Below are positions 42,381 to 55,966 of a DNA stretch of 64,000 bases, piece by piece. The stretch's first letter is position 1. Each line of letters starts with the position of its first letter. The notes below the pieces were generated by a model. The model made no database searches and had not been told where the DNA came from. It saw only the letters and a program-made list of their open reading frames with translations. This stretch comes from Phanerochaete sordida (taxonomy: Eukaryota > Basidiomycota > Agaricomycetes > Polyporales > Phanerochaetaceae), in assembly GCA_019973155.2 (NCBI GenBank), contig BPQB01000053.1:167811-231810 (forward strand), given 5' to 3'. Both the position numbers and the translations under genes were made by a program.

Positions 42381-45300
42381 CTAAGTGAGGTCAAAGTCTA
42401 TGTCGGTAAGCCGACTCTCCTGCGACGAAGAAGGCATATGTGTCCCCCAGCCACCCGTACGACTTGTAAGGTGGGATTGAGGCGCACGTTTGACCATATG
42501 TTCGTCGTCAGATATGTCGATGATACTCCGTTCTTTCGGGATGCCACGCGCGAGCGGTGCCCGTGAGGGTGCATGGCCAGAGTAGGACCTGTCGTTCGGG
42601 TTGTTGAGCGGTGGTAAGTCCGGGAAAGGAGCGAGTGGCCTCCTGGCAGGCGCAGAAGGCGCGGGTGCACTCGGCTGGGACGATGACAGCGGTGGGAGCG
42701 ACGCGCTGGGTGGCCCAGACTCAGCAGCAGCAGCGACACGGCGGCGCTTCGCTTGCTGGGATTCCGCGCTCGGCTGCGATGCTGAAGGCTGGGTTCGCTT
42801 CCGGGTCGACGCGGCTTTGGGTCGCTTTGAGTTCCCGCCGGCGAGCCCGAGGGCACGGTCGATGATTGCCTCCTGCGCCATGCTGTACCGCATGGGCATA
42901 GGCTCGTCGAATCCCGGGTCATCGCCCCCACCCGGAAGGACGGCAGACGTGAGATTGCTGCCCGCTCGCGTGCCCGCGGCTGCCGCGGTTCGTTTAGGCT
43001 TGGGCTTCCTGGCGGCGGCAGAGCTAGAACTGCCACCGGGGATACCCAGTGCTCTGTCGATCATCGCTTCTTGCGTCGCGGTAAAACGCGTGGGCATCGG
43101 CTCGTCGTCATAGAGGGCGTTAGTCCTCGGGTTCGGCTGGCTGGCAGGTAGGGCCACGGGTCGCCTAGGCTGGGAAGCAGCGGGGCGGGGCGGTATAGGA
43201 ACACTGGCGTTTGGAGTATCCACTCGGGAAGGGCGAGAGGTTGCGTTGCCAGCGGCCCGTCTGGGCTGCTGCGGGCCCTTCCGGACGCTTGCTCGGGAGG
43301 AACCTCCACCACCATCGAGCCCTAGCGCTCTGTCGATGATAGCCTCCTGCCGAGCAGAGAATATAGCTGGGAAGGGTTCATCGTCGTTGACGGGGTCATC
43401 CCGGAAGGGCGGGGCCCCAGACTGAGGCTGCACCGGTTGGGAAGACGGACCAACGACAAATTCGGGGAAGCCCGAGTCTTCGTCGTCCGACAGCACCATG
43501 GATGGATCGCAAGGATCTGAAAACGTGAATATGAAGGTGTTCCGATTCGTTGACTCTTCAAAGTTGATGTCGCCGACGTTATGCAAGAGACGGGGGCGCG
43601 GCAAGGGATGAGACGTTCTACGTGTTGGTGTGGCGGGAATCCTCGTAATCGCACCTTGTGAAGCTGCGGGCTGGCGTGTGGCGCTGACAGCCATAGGCTG
43701 GGACTTCGCTGGAGAGCTAGGCTCGTCTCCAAACTCAGGGGAACTGTCGCTGTCGTCTCCATCATCGTCTCCGCCGACTGCCCTGGCCTTCTGCTTCCGT
43801 CTTGCTACTCTCGGAGGACCCTCAACCTCGAAACGTTCGACTAGTTCTGGGTGCACTTGACGCATGATCGAAGCGGCCACCCAGATTCGCTTAGTCGACC
43901 TGTTGATAGGCTTCTTACTTTTCGCGCCACCCGTGCCATAAATCCCATCTTCATCCGGCAAGTTCTGCGACGCGTTCGGGGGAGGTTCAGGGTGTTTACC
44001 GGTGATGCCTTTGCTGGTCAAGTCGTCGAGCTGCTTGCAGCGGACCACGACGCGGTACTCGAAGAGGCTGTCTGTAGATAGATGCGTGCGCTTGCCTACG
44101 ACACTCTCGATGAGCGGATGCGTATCGGGTATGTTCACAGCCGAGGTAGAGGCGCGTGGGGTACCGCGGTTGACGAAAATGTCGGCAAGACGTTCTTGGC
44201 GAAGGTCCGTTTTGGCAGGGTCGAGATAACGCTGAACGAGGGATGCGGGGGTTCCAACTGCCTCGTCCACTACGGGACACAAAGGCTCTCGTATATGACC
44301 AGGCCTGCCTTCTAGGAGCCTCTTGTTCTTCTCTTTCTCGTCGACTTCCAGGGCTGCGCGGCGCAAGACATGGAAGACGGCTCCCTCGTACATGAAGTTG
44401 TGGAATCGTTCCAGAATGCGTGAGCGATGGCCCCATTCGTCAAAGTGATCCTCGCAGAACTTGGCGAGACGTGGTAAGCTGAGGTCGCCTCTGTCTCGTA
44501 GTGCTAGGCCCAAGGTCCCTTGACCATTGAGCGCACTGCATACAGGGTTGCAATACGCTGTTAGCGTGAGCATGTCGGGCCAGCTGGATGACACAGCCGC
44601 AGAGGAACAACGGTGGGGGAGCATTCCGCTGGCGTTTGTGCAAAGCTCGCTGTTGAGCTCGTTACGCCATTGAGGGAGGAACGCCTTGAACTCTGCCTCG
44701 CCCATCCTGTATGCGGACAGTAGACGATCGCCGAAGCCACATCGCGCGAGCCCATGAGCAATCTTTGGACCGAGGCCCTTCACACCGCTGTCGTAGTCGC
44801 CACCAGACAACAAAGCGATGAGGACCATGCCGCCTCTTGTCAAGCCGATGTTGGGATGGCTCGCGATCCTGTCTGAGGTGTAGACCATAGAGTGCTGATC
44901 GCTCTGTTTTCCTGAGGCGTCTGTTGCGGGGTTATTCCGGTTTCCTGTCAAAGTCGCACCTGAGCTGAGAGAATGTCAGCGCAACGCGGAGTCAACGTCA
45001 CTGGAAACTTACTTGCGAATGAGTGTCCTCGCGCCGAATACCAGGGCGTCCACATCATCTGTTATAATTGCGTCGATTATGCCCTGAGCATTTAAGTAAG
45101 CAAGCTCGGCTTCAGCCTCTCCACGTGCCTGCAAGACGGTGTATTCAGCGATGAACGGGGTCGAGGAGATGTTGCGACACACCATCCTCCACTCCATCCC
45201 AAAACATTCTATCATTTCTTTGAATCCTTGAGTCAGGTTGTGTGAGCCCGACTTGCCCATCTTGCTTCCACGCTTCACATTCGGTCGTTCGCGGCCGTCG

Positions 45301-45604
45301 AAGACGAACAGCACCAACCACGGGAGTTTGGCCAGTCGCGCCAGACGGAAGAATAAGAGGCGCAGCTCCGGGTTGGCTCCGGCTTTGGTCGAGTGTTCTG
45401 CATGCTGATACCAAATACTCGCATCCACTCCGACGCGATAGCCACGCTTTCCGGATTCGTTGCCTTCGAAGCCGTCGACTACCGCGACCTTGGTTAATGA
45501 CCGGGACTGTCCTGCGGGTTCCAAGATCTGTATGAGTGTGAGCAGAGAAGTGTTAGAGGAGTGTAGATATTGATGTTCACCTCCCAGAGACCTTGGACGC
45601 CCAT
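42381..45604 (-). CDS. GEN1/Yen1-type Holliday-junction resolvase (XPG family)
   Basis: Structure-specific nuclease that cuts Holliday junctions and flaps in the nucleus. Exons 45604-45581, 45527-45013 and 44964-42381 give 1,040 residues. The N-terminus must be free: 'MGVQGLWEILEP'. Catalytic acids are visible: D43 in 'RVGVDASIW', D85 in 'FVFDGRERP', E145/E147 in 'ARGEAEAELAYL', and D165/D166/D168 in 'IITDDVDALVFGA'. The helix-hairpin-helix is at about 231-250 ('LLSGGDYDSGVKGLGPKIA'). After residue 600 the protein is disordered and basic, and carries three copies of a 25-residue motif near residues 707, 798 and 865. The first exon codes only 8 residues. It is head-to-head with SCC2 (258 bases between starts). 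Confidence 0.9.
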
Positions 45605-45862
45605 GTTGTGGTGGAGGATGGAGGCAGAACCAGTGTGGCCGCCCCGCGGTGGTGGCCTAAGCGTGACGCGCTTTGACACGAAGAGTAACGAAGGTCACAT
45701 ACTCGTCACCCTCTCAGCGCTCGTGACGACGTGACGGCGTGGCAGCTTTCGGCGTCTGCCTGATTTGGCCAGCGACCTCCAGGTGCGCGCGGCGGCACAG
45801 CACTCTCATCTTTACCCCTCGGCTTCGTGGCCCTCGGCGCGCTCTTCTCTCTATAGGTCGTT

Positions 45863-48800
45863 ATGAACGGTGACTGGTACTACCAGCAGCAACAGCAGAA
45901 TGGCCGACAACACTACCAGACCCCTACAACACCAACCCGAGCCCCCGTAGATGCGGTCCACGATGCGCACTCATTACTCGCTGCATATCCTTTTGCTTCG
46001 GCGACTCCCTCTTCTCATGGTTAGCACTTTACGGGAATATGAGCTTTATACCGCATATACTCACTCCATGCCAAGTTGCGCGACATCTAAGCGGACTGTC
46101 CTTGACTGCCACCCCTCCCTCGTACTATATTCAGCCGGCCATGTACAGCCAGCAGGTCATGTCCACGACCCCGTCATATTCCTCTCAGATCTCCGAGTAT
46201 TCGCAAGAACTTGCTCATTTGGCCTCTCCGAGCCCTTCATACAACGATAGCGGGTACTGGGAGTCGGAGAGAAATAATGCTGTGAGATATATCGGAGAGC
46301 AAGCATCGTGCGTGGCGCGCGCATATAGCCTGAACTGTGCCTCATCTGTCTCTTTAGAAGCTATAGCTATGGTCACTCTTCTCAGTGGAACGGTAGCTAT
46401 TCAGACTCTTCCAGCTATCAGACGACGCCATTCGCCCATTCTGTTTTCCAACACACTACACCCTCGGCTGCATACCCTACCCCGCCCCCCGCAATGAGCG
46501 CATCGTCGTCATCACTTGCCATGGCTTTGGTTGAGCCCAAGTCGAGGAAGAAGCCATCGCCCAAGGCGTACCGCGCCGAGGACTCGGCTGGGTTTTTCAA
46601 CAACTTCCTTAGCCAACAGTCCGCCGAGCTCAAGAACGGAAGGGCGAACGGGCATACAGTGCAGAAGAATGGAGAGAAGACACCTAAACGTCGTTCGAAA
46701 GAGCACTCAGACGGCAGTCCCGATCCCCTCGCACTTACATCTACAACTCCCTCAAGCTCCCGGAAGCGCAAAGCTGCGCAACCACTTGAGTCGCCCTCTG
46801 TACGACGTGCTATCGTTCAGGAGAACGGTCTGAATACTCCACGCACGACTTCCGAAGGTCGCCCTACGCCGAGCTCGAACGGCATCTCTGCGCCACGCGT
46901 GAAGCTCGAGCCATACATCGCCCTTCCCCCCATTCCTAGGGCGTACCAGACTCCCAAAGGCAAGGGTAAAGAGCGTGCGGGGTCAGATGACCAAATAGCT
47001 GCATTTGGCGTGGACGATTCTCCTCTGAAATCCAGGCCGAATGGTGGAGCGGACAGTGTTAGGTCATCAGGCCGGCGGGCGACAGGCGACAGAGACGATA
47101 GAGGTAAATATATGCGCAGGCCAAATCACAGAAAACTAATTCGTCGTGTGCAGGCCCCGTGGACAAGCTTGTGTGTCTGCTCGAAGACATATTCGAAGCT
47201 GAAGATGCTCTTCCCCCCGACATGAGCGTTGTTGACCTTCCATCCGAATTCTTCTCTCCTCTGACATACGACGCCACCTCGCCACTGCTCGCCCCTTCTA
47301 TCGTTCGTAAACTGACGAATTACATCCTCAAGGCGGCGCGGCCGATGAAGCGAATGCGTCTGAGCACTCGAGACACCAGCCACTCTAAGCCCCCGTCGAA
47401 GACGAGGGGCCTGGCCAACATTGAGACCGCACAGCTGTCGAGGATACTCCGGATGCTTGAGCGCACAGTCAGGGCCGGCGAAGATCTCGACCCATTCGGC
47501 ACTGTTCGCTCGTACACAGCGCCCGTGCCAAAGTCACCCTCGAAGAAGAAGGCGAAGACCGCTTCTAAGGGAGACGATCGCCGGTCCAAGTCTAAGACGC
47601 CACATCCCGAAGAGGGCATCGAAGATGACAGCGTCCCCGACCAGATAGAGGTTACAGAAGCTGATATGCAGGCGCTCCGCCGAGCACTTGACCTCGCGAA
47701 GGACAGCATATATGCGGCTGACTGTTGTCTCACGCTTCTCGGTGGAGAGCGGCTGACGAAACAGGTACGTATTTTGGGAGACTCGAACATACACAGTCCT
47801 AATGCGTCGTCCAGCTGTATTCGGAGGAGCTCATCACTGCGTGCCTGTCTACCGTCAAGAACCAGCTGACGCGTATCATTTACCCATTCGTCGAAGGTTA
47901 CTCAGAGATTCCCAGCCAGTGCTCGCCTCTCCTCCGCCACATCATTCACTCGTCCCTAGCTGAATGTGACCGTGAACGACGACTGCTCGGGGAGGTCTTT
48001 CATGCGCTCTCGTCCGTTCTACCGCATATCACACAGCTGGTCTGCGCCGAGAACATGGCCATGTCCGAGAGCATCATCATCCAGGCAGTCTACATCGCTA
48101 TCGGACCATTTTTTGTAGCCGACAACACTACAGATGGAAAGGGACGAGAGAAGAAGGACAGCGTGGTGATACATACGCTGGGGCAAAGCGCTATGCGAGG
48201 GCTCAGGCTCGAAGCGCTGTCGCTCATACGAAGTGTGAGGTACTTCGTCGCAGTAATCGGGATATTCGTCCTAACCTAGGTGTTAGATCTTTGCGAATCA
48301 CGAAGACCAGCGGAGCTGGATTATCGAGGAGATTCTATCTTCACTTATCAAGCTGTCCGACACCAAGCAGAAGGCCGGGCAGTTCAGGTATGCAGACATG
48401 TGACATTTAGGATTCATGTCGTACTAACATGCGTATAGGCTGCGTGATGGTCGCTCCATCCGCACTGTCTCAGCATTGCTATTACAGCTTGTGCAAACGT
48501 CTGCCCACGACGTACATGTCGAGGCGGAGGCATTGCGTGATTCTCGGCTGCAGGCGCTCGCTCTTCACCGACAGGATAGTGCGACTGACTCTCAGGCGAC
48601 CTTTCTCGACGAGAAGGACATGGAGGTTAGTTTTCTTGACCCTTGTCCTATGGTCGGTACTCAACTGCTAGCAGGAGCTCCGGTTATACACGTCTGGCCT
48701 GGATTCAGCGACCAGGGCTGCGAAGACTATCATTGCATTCTTAACGCAGCGGTCAGTGGTTCGCGGGGCTCTGTCCGTGCCCGTCATTTGACAAGCATCT

Positions 48801-51800
48801 CCCACAGGTCTGGCAAGACGAAAACGACGAAGAACGCGAACGAGGCGGAATACCGATCAATCTTCGACAGTTTGATTGCGGACCTTCTTACCGTGCTCTT
48901 CTGGCCCGAATGGCCTGCTGCGGCAGTCCTGCTCGGCGTGGCGTCGAAGTTTATGGTTTGCACGCATTCATCCTCTTGCCCAGATTGTCGGCGTTGACGC
49001 CCAATTTTAGATATCGTCCCTCGACGACGTCAAAACCACCAGCCAGAATGAGAACAACGCAGCGAAGACCATGGCCCTAGAGCACCTCGGAGTCATCGCG
49101 GCACGCTTGCGCACTTGCGACCTCCGGAAGAAAGAGGTCGGAGAGCCAAGTGGAGCCCTGAAGTGCATCGACGAGGTACAATCCTCGCTCATTACATAGC
49201 TCCGCTGCTAATGCGCCGTTACAGATCGCCGACCAGCTAGACGTCGAAGGTTTGGAGAAAGTGCTCGACGCACATCAAGACCTCTCTGCATACTTGCTTA
49301 CCAGAGCAAGCGAGGATCAAGCGTTCGGGGTACGTTAGCTTCAGTCTGTCCTGACCGCTCAGCTGATAGCGCCTTCAGACTGCCCGAGAACTGGCAGCGG
49401 TCATAGTGGGCGAGGACCTCGCTAAAGCTGTGAAACAGTGTGCCAAGCAGATGGAGAACGCGCACGAAGACGAGTCCCCGAAGCCGAAGCTCCTGGAGTT
49501 CGGGAACAAAGTCAAAGCCGCGCTGCAGGATATTTGGAATGAACGCATAATCGACGTGTTTGATTCAGGGTATGAATTCGTTGTTATGTATATGCCAGCT
49601 ACAAGCTCACACAGTTTCAGAGTCTCGCAGGAAGAAACCACCCGCATGGATCGAGTAGCGGAGCATTTGGGCATCACGCAGGGCTTGAGGCACTACTTCA
49701 ACCCGATCTTGAACGTCGTTTTGACAGCACTAGACGCACCTCCCGTCTTCATGCGGACGAAGGCTCTGAAAGCGCTGGGTCAGATTCTCACCAGCGACCC
49801 GACTATTCTAGGTCACGTAAGTGTATGACCCACATTTGGCACGCCCATGCTCACGTGTGCACAGGATGATGTACGGCGGTCCATTGAGAGCCACCTTCTC
49901 GACAGCTCCCCAGCAGTACGAGACGCGGCCGTTGAGCTTATCGGAAAGTACATTGTCGATTTCCCGCACCTGGCTGGCAAGTACTACCGTCAAATAGCAG
50001 AGCGGATAGCAGTACGTGTCGCTTCGTGTCTCGCTGGAACCTTGCTCATATCCCTCAGGACACCGGCCTTGGCGTCCGCAAGCGTGTTATTAAGCTCATG
50101 AAGTCCATCTACGGAGTGACGAAGGACAGGAAGCAGCAGGTCGATATATGCCAGCGAATGATTTGTCGGATGCTCGATGAGGACGATACTGTGAAGGATC
50201 TCGCCTGCAAGACAATCGAGGAACTGTGGTTCCAAGACGCCCCTGGACCCACTTCACGGGAGAAGTCCACCGGTCCCGCGATTTCGCAGGACAAGACCCA
50301 ACTGCTGCGGAAGGTATCGATCATCATGGAAGTCTCCGGCGGCTTTAAGGACCGCAATTCGCCATTGGAGGACCTCCTGCACAAGATCATGTCCGAGAAA
50401 TCGGATTCGGAGAAGAATGCCCTGCACCGCCGCTACACCGACATTTGCGAGTGCCTCATCGACGGCCTGGTCGATGCGTCTGACCTACCCGAATTTGTGG
50501 GTTATCCTTCGGTCAGTTTGCCTTCCTACTAACGACTCTGCCTCTCAGACGGTGGTCAACTGTGTACGAACCATCTACCTCTTCACATCGGCGTACCCTG
50601 CTGTCTTGTCGGCCAGCAATGCGCAAACGCTGCTGCCTTATTTAAAGAACGCGTCGACGGTAAGTACTTTGAGAATGTGGCGATACGTTTCCTCACTCGC
50701 CTGGTCAGCCGGAGGATCAGATCATCTCAGATTACCTCCTCCGAATATTCCGGAGTTCGATACCTCATTTACCCAAGACTGCGAAGGCGTTTGGCCAGGA
50801 ACTGCAGACCGCACTGCAGCCGATGATCCTAAAGCCGTCAACCGCATCAGGTATCATGGTAAGTCTGCAAACTCCACACGTGACCGTCTTCTCACTGTCA
50901 TCCTGCAGGGACTACAAGAGACGGTCGCGTGCCTATGCGCCGTGGTTCAGCACTTGACTCTCGAATTCAAACGACTCGTATCACTCCTTCGGTCGTGTAG
51001 CTGTGAGTTTCTGGTCTCACTGACTCTGTCCGACGATGCTGACTGTCTGAATAATTGCCGCCAGCCCGTTTACTCGCCCTCGGCAAGAGTTCCGCGGAGA
51101 AGATCTCGCCCCAAGATTCTCGTGCATTGCCAATTTTGATCCTGATTGTCGCGCTTCTCTGCGAGCATTGCAACTTTGACCAGCTACGAACCGACGCTAG
51201 CCCAATTACGGACGATACCCTGCCCGAAATACGTGCTGACCTGACAATACTAACCCCGGTAGGAGACTCCCGGTAGTCTTGGTAGACATGGCTCATTTGC
51301 TGCACAGGGCCCCATCAACGAGTACATCTACGGCCTTTTCCTTCGGCTATACGACAGATTTTCAGGAGGAGCCTTGCGAGGGCGTATACTACTCTGTTTG
51401 GGTAAGCCTATCGCGTTCTTCATATGAAGGCTTAAAGAGCTTACACGAGTTACCGCCCAGGCTTTCTCTTCCGAGCCCAGCCAGCGCTGCTGACAGCGGA
51501 GCCATCTTCGCGGATCATGGACGACATCTTCTCATCCTCAGATGAAGAGGCTCGCGGCCGGCTGCTTAAGATCATGCAGGACTTCTTGGTATCCGAGGCA
51601 GAAAAGCACGCAAACTTGCAGAAGGAGAAAGCTATGGCAGGAGTCAAGTCTTCTATCGAGAAGGTCAACATGCAAGAGCTTGTCGGTAACACTGACGGCT
51701 TTGCAGAGTCCGGGTAAGCTTCCTTCGTCCGTGCTGTTTACATCACCATACTCATGAATGCACAGTGTTAGCTCGGCAGTGGTGCAGCGTTATCTCCAGC

Positions 51801-53115
51801 ATATCTTGGCCGCAGCCCTGTCGCAGAACGCTCAGATACAAGCTGCTGCTGTAGACATTCTCACCTTCACCATCAAGCAGGGTCTCGCGCATCCTCTTCA
51901 GGTTAAGTGGGCCGTGACAAAGCGCCATCATGCATGCTTACCTTCCGTTCAGTGCTTTCCCATCATCGTCGCACTGGAGACCAGTGCGAGCAATGTATTG
52001 AGCGGACGCGCGAACACCCTTCACGGGATTTTGCACAGCAAGCACACTTCCTTGCTCAACGCTAAATACGTTGCAAGTGCGCGGACGTCATTCGACTACC
52101 AGAAAAAGATGAGCAGAGGTCAAATCTTTGGTCCGTACACTTGCCAACATGTGAAGGCGGGGTCTCTGACGTGCAAACAGGCTATCGTATGCTGCCAAAC
52201 CCCACCGCTCTCCTGCATCGCTGGTATTCGCTAGTTAGAGATAAGCGCGCCACGCGACAAGACTTCCTCAGGGCCCTGGTGAAGGTGTTCGACGTCGAGC
52301 TCGTCAAGTCGACCCAGGTAAGACGGTTCAAACACTACCTCGCCGAATGACCTGCTTAATGTCAGACACCAGGACGATATCGACTTTGTCCGATACATGG
52401 CAGAGAACTTCGCGTCTTTCGAATACAAGACCCAAGAGGAAGTTCTCACGGTGCTGAAATATCTCACGTCCATCCTTTCCACATCTGGCATGCAACTCGT
52501 GGAGGCATTGTCCCCTGCACACCTTTTGAAACAACTGCACGAACCATCTCAGCCGGAGGCGCAGGTATGTCGCTCGTACGCTGGCCTGGGGTCGTCGCTT
52601 ACATGTGGATCCAGGTCGAATCCTCTGCTCCACCAGCGTTCACATCTGAGGGTGAGCAGATTTATTTGATAAATCCGGTGCTAAGCTTACGTCCAGGCAG
52701 AGTTCGCAGAGCGTCTCCCCCTAGTTCGAAGCTCCGTAATTATTGCTATTATTATGATGCTCAAGGCCCATCTCAAGACGCTGTACGGGATCAGCGAGGA
52801 GTGAGTCCGCAGCGTCTATTACCTATTCTATGCTCCTGAACCGATTTCTCCTAGCAAATGCGCGAAGTGGGTAATTGGCAAAAAGACTGCAGTGGGCGAC
52901 CGCCAGGCGGGGAGACGCCACGAGAAGCCTTTGACGTGGGACCGTTTGCCGTATGCGACGTCGCCGATCCTCAGCAGTCAAGACCTCACGGCCCAGCGCG
53001 ACAAGGTATGTGATTCAGCGCCGAAGCCCTTTTGGTGCTGACGCCTCGACAGTTCTTGGAGATCTGGAGCGAAGACGGCGTCACCGGAGAGCCGGAGGAG
53101 GATTCTTTCGAGTGA
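45863..53115 (+). CDS. SCC2: cohesin loader SCC2/Mis4/NIPBL
   Basis: HEAT-repeat protein that, with SCC4, loads cohesin on chromosomes. I could place 29 exons, from 45863-46019, 46076-46307, 46358-47103, 47154-47764, 47815-48234 and so on to 52855-53005 and 53053-53115; the phases close to 1,932 residues. The N-terminus is disordered and Gln/Ser-rich (the SCC4-binding side in other species). The diagnostic core is '[20 protein letters not shown]', '[20 protein letters not shown]', '[19 protein letters not shown]' and '[13 protein letters not shown]'. The C-terminus contains '[20 protein letters not shown]' and ends in an acidic stretch. No frame break was found along 7.2 kb. Introns are mostly 50-60 bases. 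Confidence 0.95.
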
Positions 53116-53484
53116 ATTATACCCCCCAATTTCATCGCTATCGCATTGCTCGTCGCTCGCTTATGCTGTCGCTTTCGCATCCTGACTCGGTACTCTAGGA
53201 ACTCTGTATACCCCCTCTGTATATAATGCTCACCCTGCGCACTCTGGGACTAGTCGATTTTATGCTCTTTACCCTGGAATCACCTTGAGGTACTCTGCGA
53301 TAGGTTGCATCGAGCCAGAAAAGCAAGGCGCATCTGGGTGGTTTGATTACGGAGGGACGCGCCTATAATAGCGAGCATCGATAAGGTAGGACTACATGCT
53401 TGACTCTGCATGACAAAAAAGTACAAGAAACGACAACAAGATACATACAAGGCGCCACGCAGTGTCAAATGTCGCCCACCAATC
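53116..53484. other. convergent 3' spacer after SCC2
   Basis: 369 bases between two stop codons; no feature beyond presumed polyadenylation sites. Confidence 0.4.
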
Positions 53485-55966
53485 TCACCGCTCGGACGAC
53501 CGATAGGCAAACAGGTCCAGCACATCGTCAGAGGACAACTGATCCAGGGCGCCCCGCGCATCCCATCCCTCGTCCTCTTCCGCGCGCTCGGCTAGCCGGA
53601 CAGGTGGCACATGTCGCGTCTTGGGGCCGTGCGCGTCCGCGTCGCGCAGCCAGGCGCCCTCGTCGTCTGAGCTGTCCGCGTGCAGCACGACCCTGTTCCT
53701 CTGCGCGTCCCGCAGGATGGACGCGAAGTTCGACAGCCGGCGCGACGCCGCGGCGGCTGCTGCCGTGGGTGCAGGCTTGGCCGGGGGCTTCGTCAGGAAG
53801 GGGTCGTCGTCGTCGTCCTGCGGCGTCGGCAGCCGCGAGGACTCCACGGAGCTCGACACGACGGACGCCGCGGGCGCGCGGGGGGCGTGCGACAGGTCTG
53901 GGCGCCCGGCGCTGGCGGTGCTCGCGGAGGACGCGACGGAGTGCGCGCGCGCAAACAATTGCCGCGTCTCGCCTGGCCGCTCTGGCGCGTGCGGAGCCCC
54001 TGCCCGTCCCTCACGGAGAGCTTCGTCCGTGCGCCGCGCTCGTTTCGCCGGCCGCGCGTCCTCTCGAGCCGCAGGGCCCGCAAGGCTCCGCCGCTTGGAC
54101 CCTGCCCCTGCGGCAGGCGCAAGCGCGGGCGCGGGTGTGCGCTGGACCCAGCAGCCGAGCATGTCCTCCCAGCGCCACGCGCCGGCTGGGGCCCTGCGTG
54201 GCGTCTGCGAGTTCGTGTCCGCAGGGGCGGCGCCGGCGTGCGCGAAGCAGCGCGCTTCGGCGGCATCGACGCGCTGCACGACGGCGCACCGGAGGCGCGC
54301 GAGCGAGGCGAGGAGTGATGTGTGGTGCGCCGCGGGGTCGTAGTGCGTGCCGGGCTCGGGGGTCAGGTGCTCGACGTGGAGGAGCGCGCTTGCCCAGAAG
54401 GACGCCTCGCGCAGGTGATAGGCGTGTGCGCGCAGGGTGCTTGCCCAGCGGTCCAGGGCTGCGACCGTGGAATGGACAACGAGGCTGGGACCAAGAGCTC
54501 CGTCTGCGCTTGGGCTCGCCACCGGCGGCATGGTGACATCGATAAGGATGCCGAACGTCTCGGGCCTGACTGACGCTGTGCGGAGAATGGAGTGCAGGTT
54601 TGTGGCTGCGGGCTTGGGCAGTAAGTCGACCATTGGCGGCGTCAGCAACATGTCTGCCAGGCAGACAATGGCGTCTGGAAGGACCCTGGCCTCGCCTGAA
54701 ACCGATAGACGATGGAACCCAGACAAATTGGCGGAAGCCAAAATATCGGAAATGAGGCCTATCTCCTCAATGGCACCAGCGTCCAGCGGCGGCGAAGAGA
54801 TTTCGTGAAGATGTTGACACGCATGACTGAGCCATTTTCCTGAGCGGCTCGCCACAGAATCAATGTTTGCGGGTATATTAGAGTTATGGTTTGAAGGGTC
54901 GATGTGTGAAGTGAGGAACTGCCCGACCGAAGCGCACATTGACAGGAAGGCGGGATAGTGCTTGGCTCGGAGACTTCGCGCAAGGTGTATGATAGGTTTC
55001 GCGGTCCAGACCTGAGCGCCGTGGCCCATGGATAGGCCACAGATGACCTCGCTAAGAATCTGAACAAATGTATCGGCTGTTATGAGCCCGCCCGAGGTTG
55101 GGCAACAGGCGTCAAGAAGGCTGGTGAGGTATTTCGAATGGGCGGGATGTGCGATTTCCAAGAGGAGGGTTTCCGAGGTACTTGGCAGAGAAGAAGCTTG
55201 CAGAACGCGTTGTAGGAGGTGGCGCAGGATTAGACGAGATTCCAAGATGAGCCCATACGAGATGGTCAGTTCAAGAAGGATCGCCAGTAATGTATGGTTC
55301 GATGAACATTGCGACAAGATGATTGACAGTGCGTGTGAGATGATGGTATATCTTTGCGAAGCTCAGCACTGTAAGAGGTCGAGTAACAAACCAGAGAGAC
55401 ACGCACTTGCGATACTGAGGATAGACCGCGTCGTAGAGCGCATCCACGATTTCCTGGTCATCCTCTTCGTCCTCTTCCCCGTCTTCTCGCTCCTCCTCCG
55501 TCGAGCCCATCTGGTTCTCCAGCTGCTGGCCCACAGCGCTTGCGCACATTGCTGCCAGGCTCCTTACATGCCTTCCGGGACACTCGACACTCGGCTGGGG
55601 CGTACCTCGCCGCGAACTGGAGCCCTGGGTGAACGTTGCAGCCAGAACGTTGCGAAACGCATCGCGGACGTCGTATACGCGCCGGGAGAGCTCGAGCTTC
55701 TCCCGTGAGGCGCGGTCGAGCTTCGAGAGGACGCTCAGCTTCTCGGGAGGCGGGATGACCGCCAGCGGCGGTTCGTCGCGCCGTTCGCCTGTGTCCAGCC
55801 CGTGCGGACGCGACGCATGTCCGTAAGTCACAACCACCGAGCCGCGGGTCTTCTGCGCGGCATGGTCTGGGGAATACGACGCGAGTTTCTGGCACTTGAC
55901 ACGCAGAGGTCGGAGCAGGCGTGCGATTCGGGAGGTGGTAAGGTGTTCGCCGGTGTGAGGGTTCAT
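53485..55966 (-). CDS. uncharacterised 808-residue protein
   Basis: Two exons (55966-55407 and 55351-53485), joined by a 55-base intron (GTGCGT...GCAAAG), give 808 residues. I do not recognise the family. The N-terminus 'TTSRIARLLRPLRVKCQKLA' and a helical segment 'LSVLSKLDRASREKLELSRR' are followed by an acidic patch ('EEEREDGEEDEEDDQE'), then a long helical middle with HEAT-like hydrophobic spacing. From about residue 560 it is disordered, with a basic cluster ('REDARPAKRARR') that may act as a nuclear signal, and an acidic end ('SSDDVLDLFAY'). The helical middle plus nuclear-type tail suggests a chromatin or spindle scaffold, which is only a guess. Long plus-strand frames over it are GC-rich shadows. 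Confidence 0.8.

Noticed and set aside
42601..43113. Gly/Ala-rich plus-strand frame
   Set aside because: Antisense of the repeated tail of the GEN1-like nuclease.
53400..54536. 378-residue Arg/Ala-rich frame on the plus strand
   Set aside because: GC-rich shadow of the minus-strand 808-residue gene; very low complexity and no homology.
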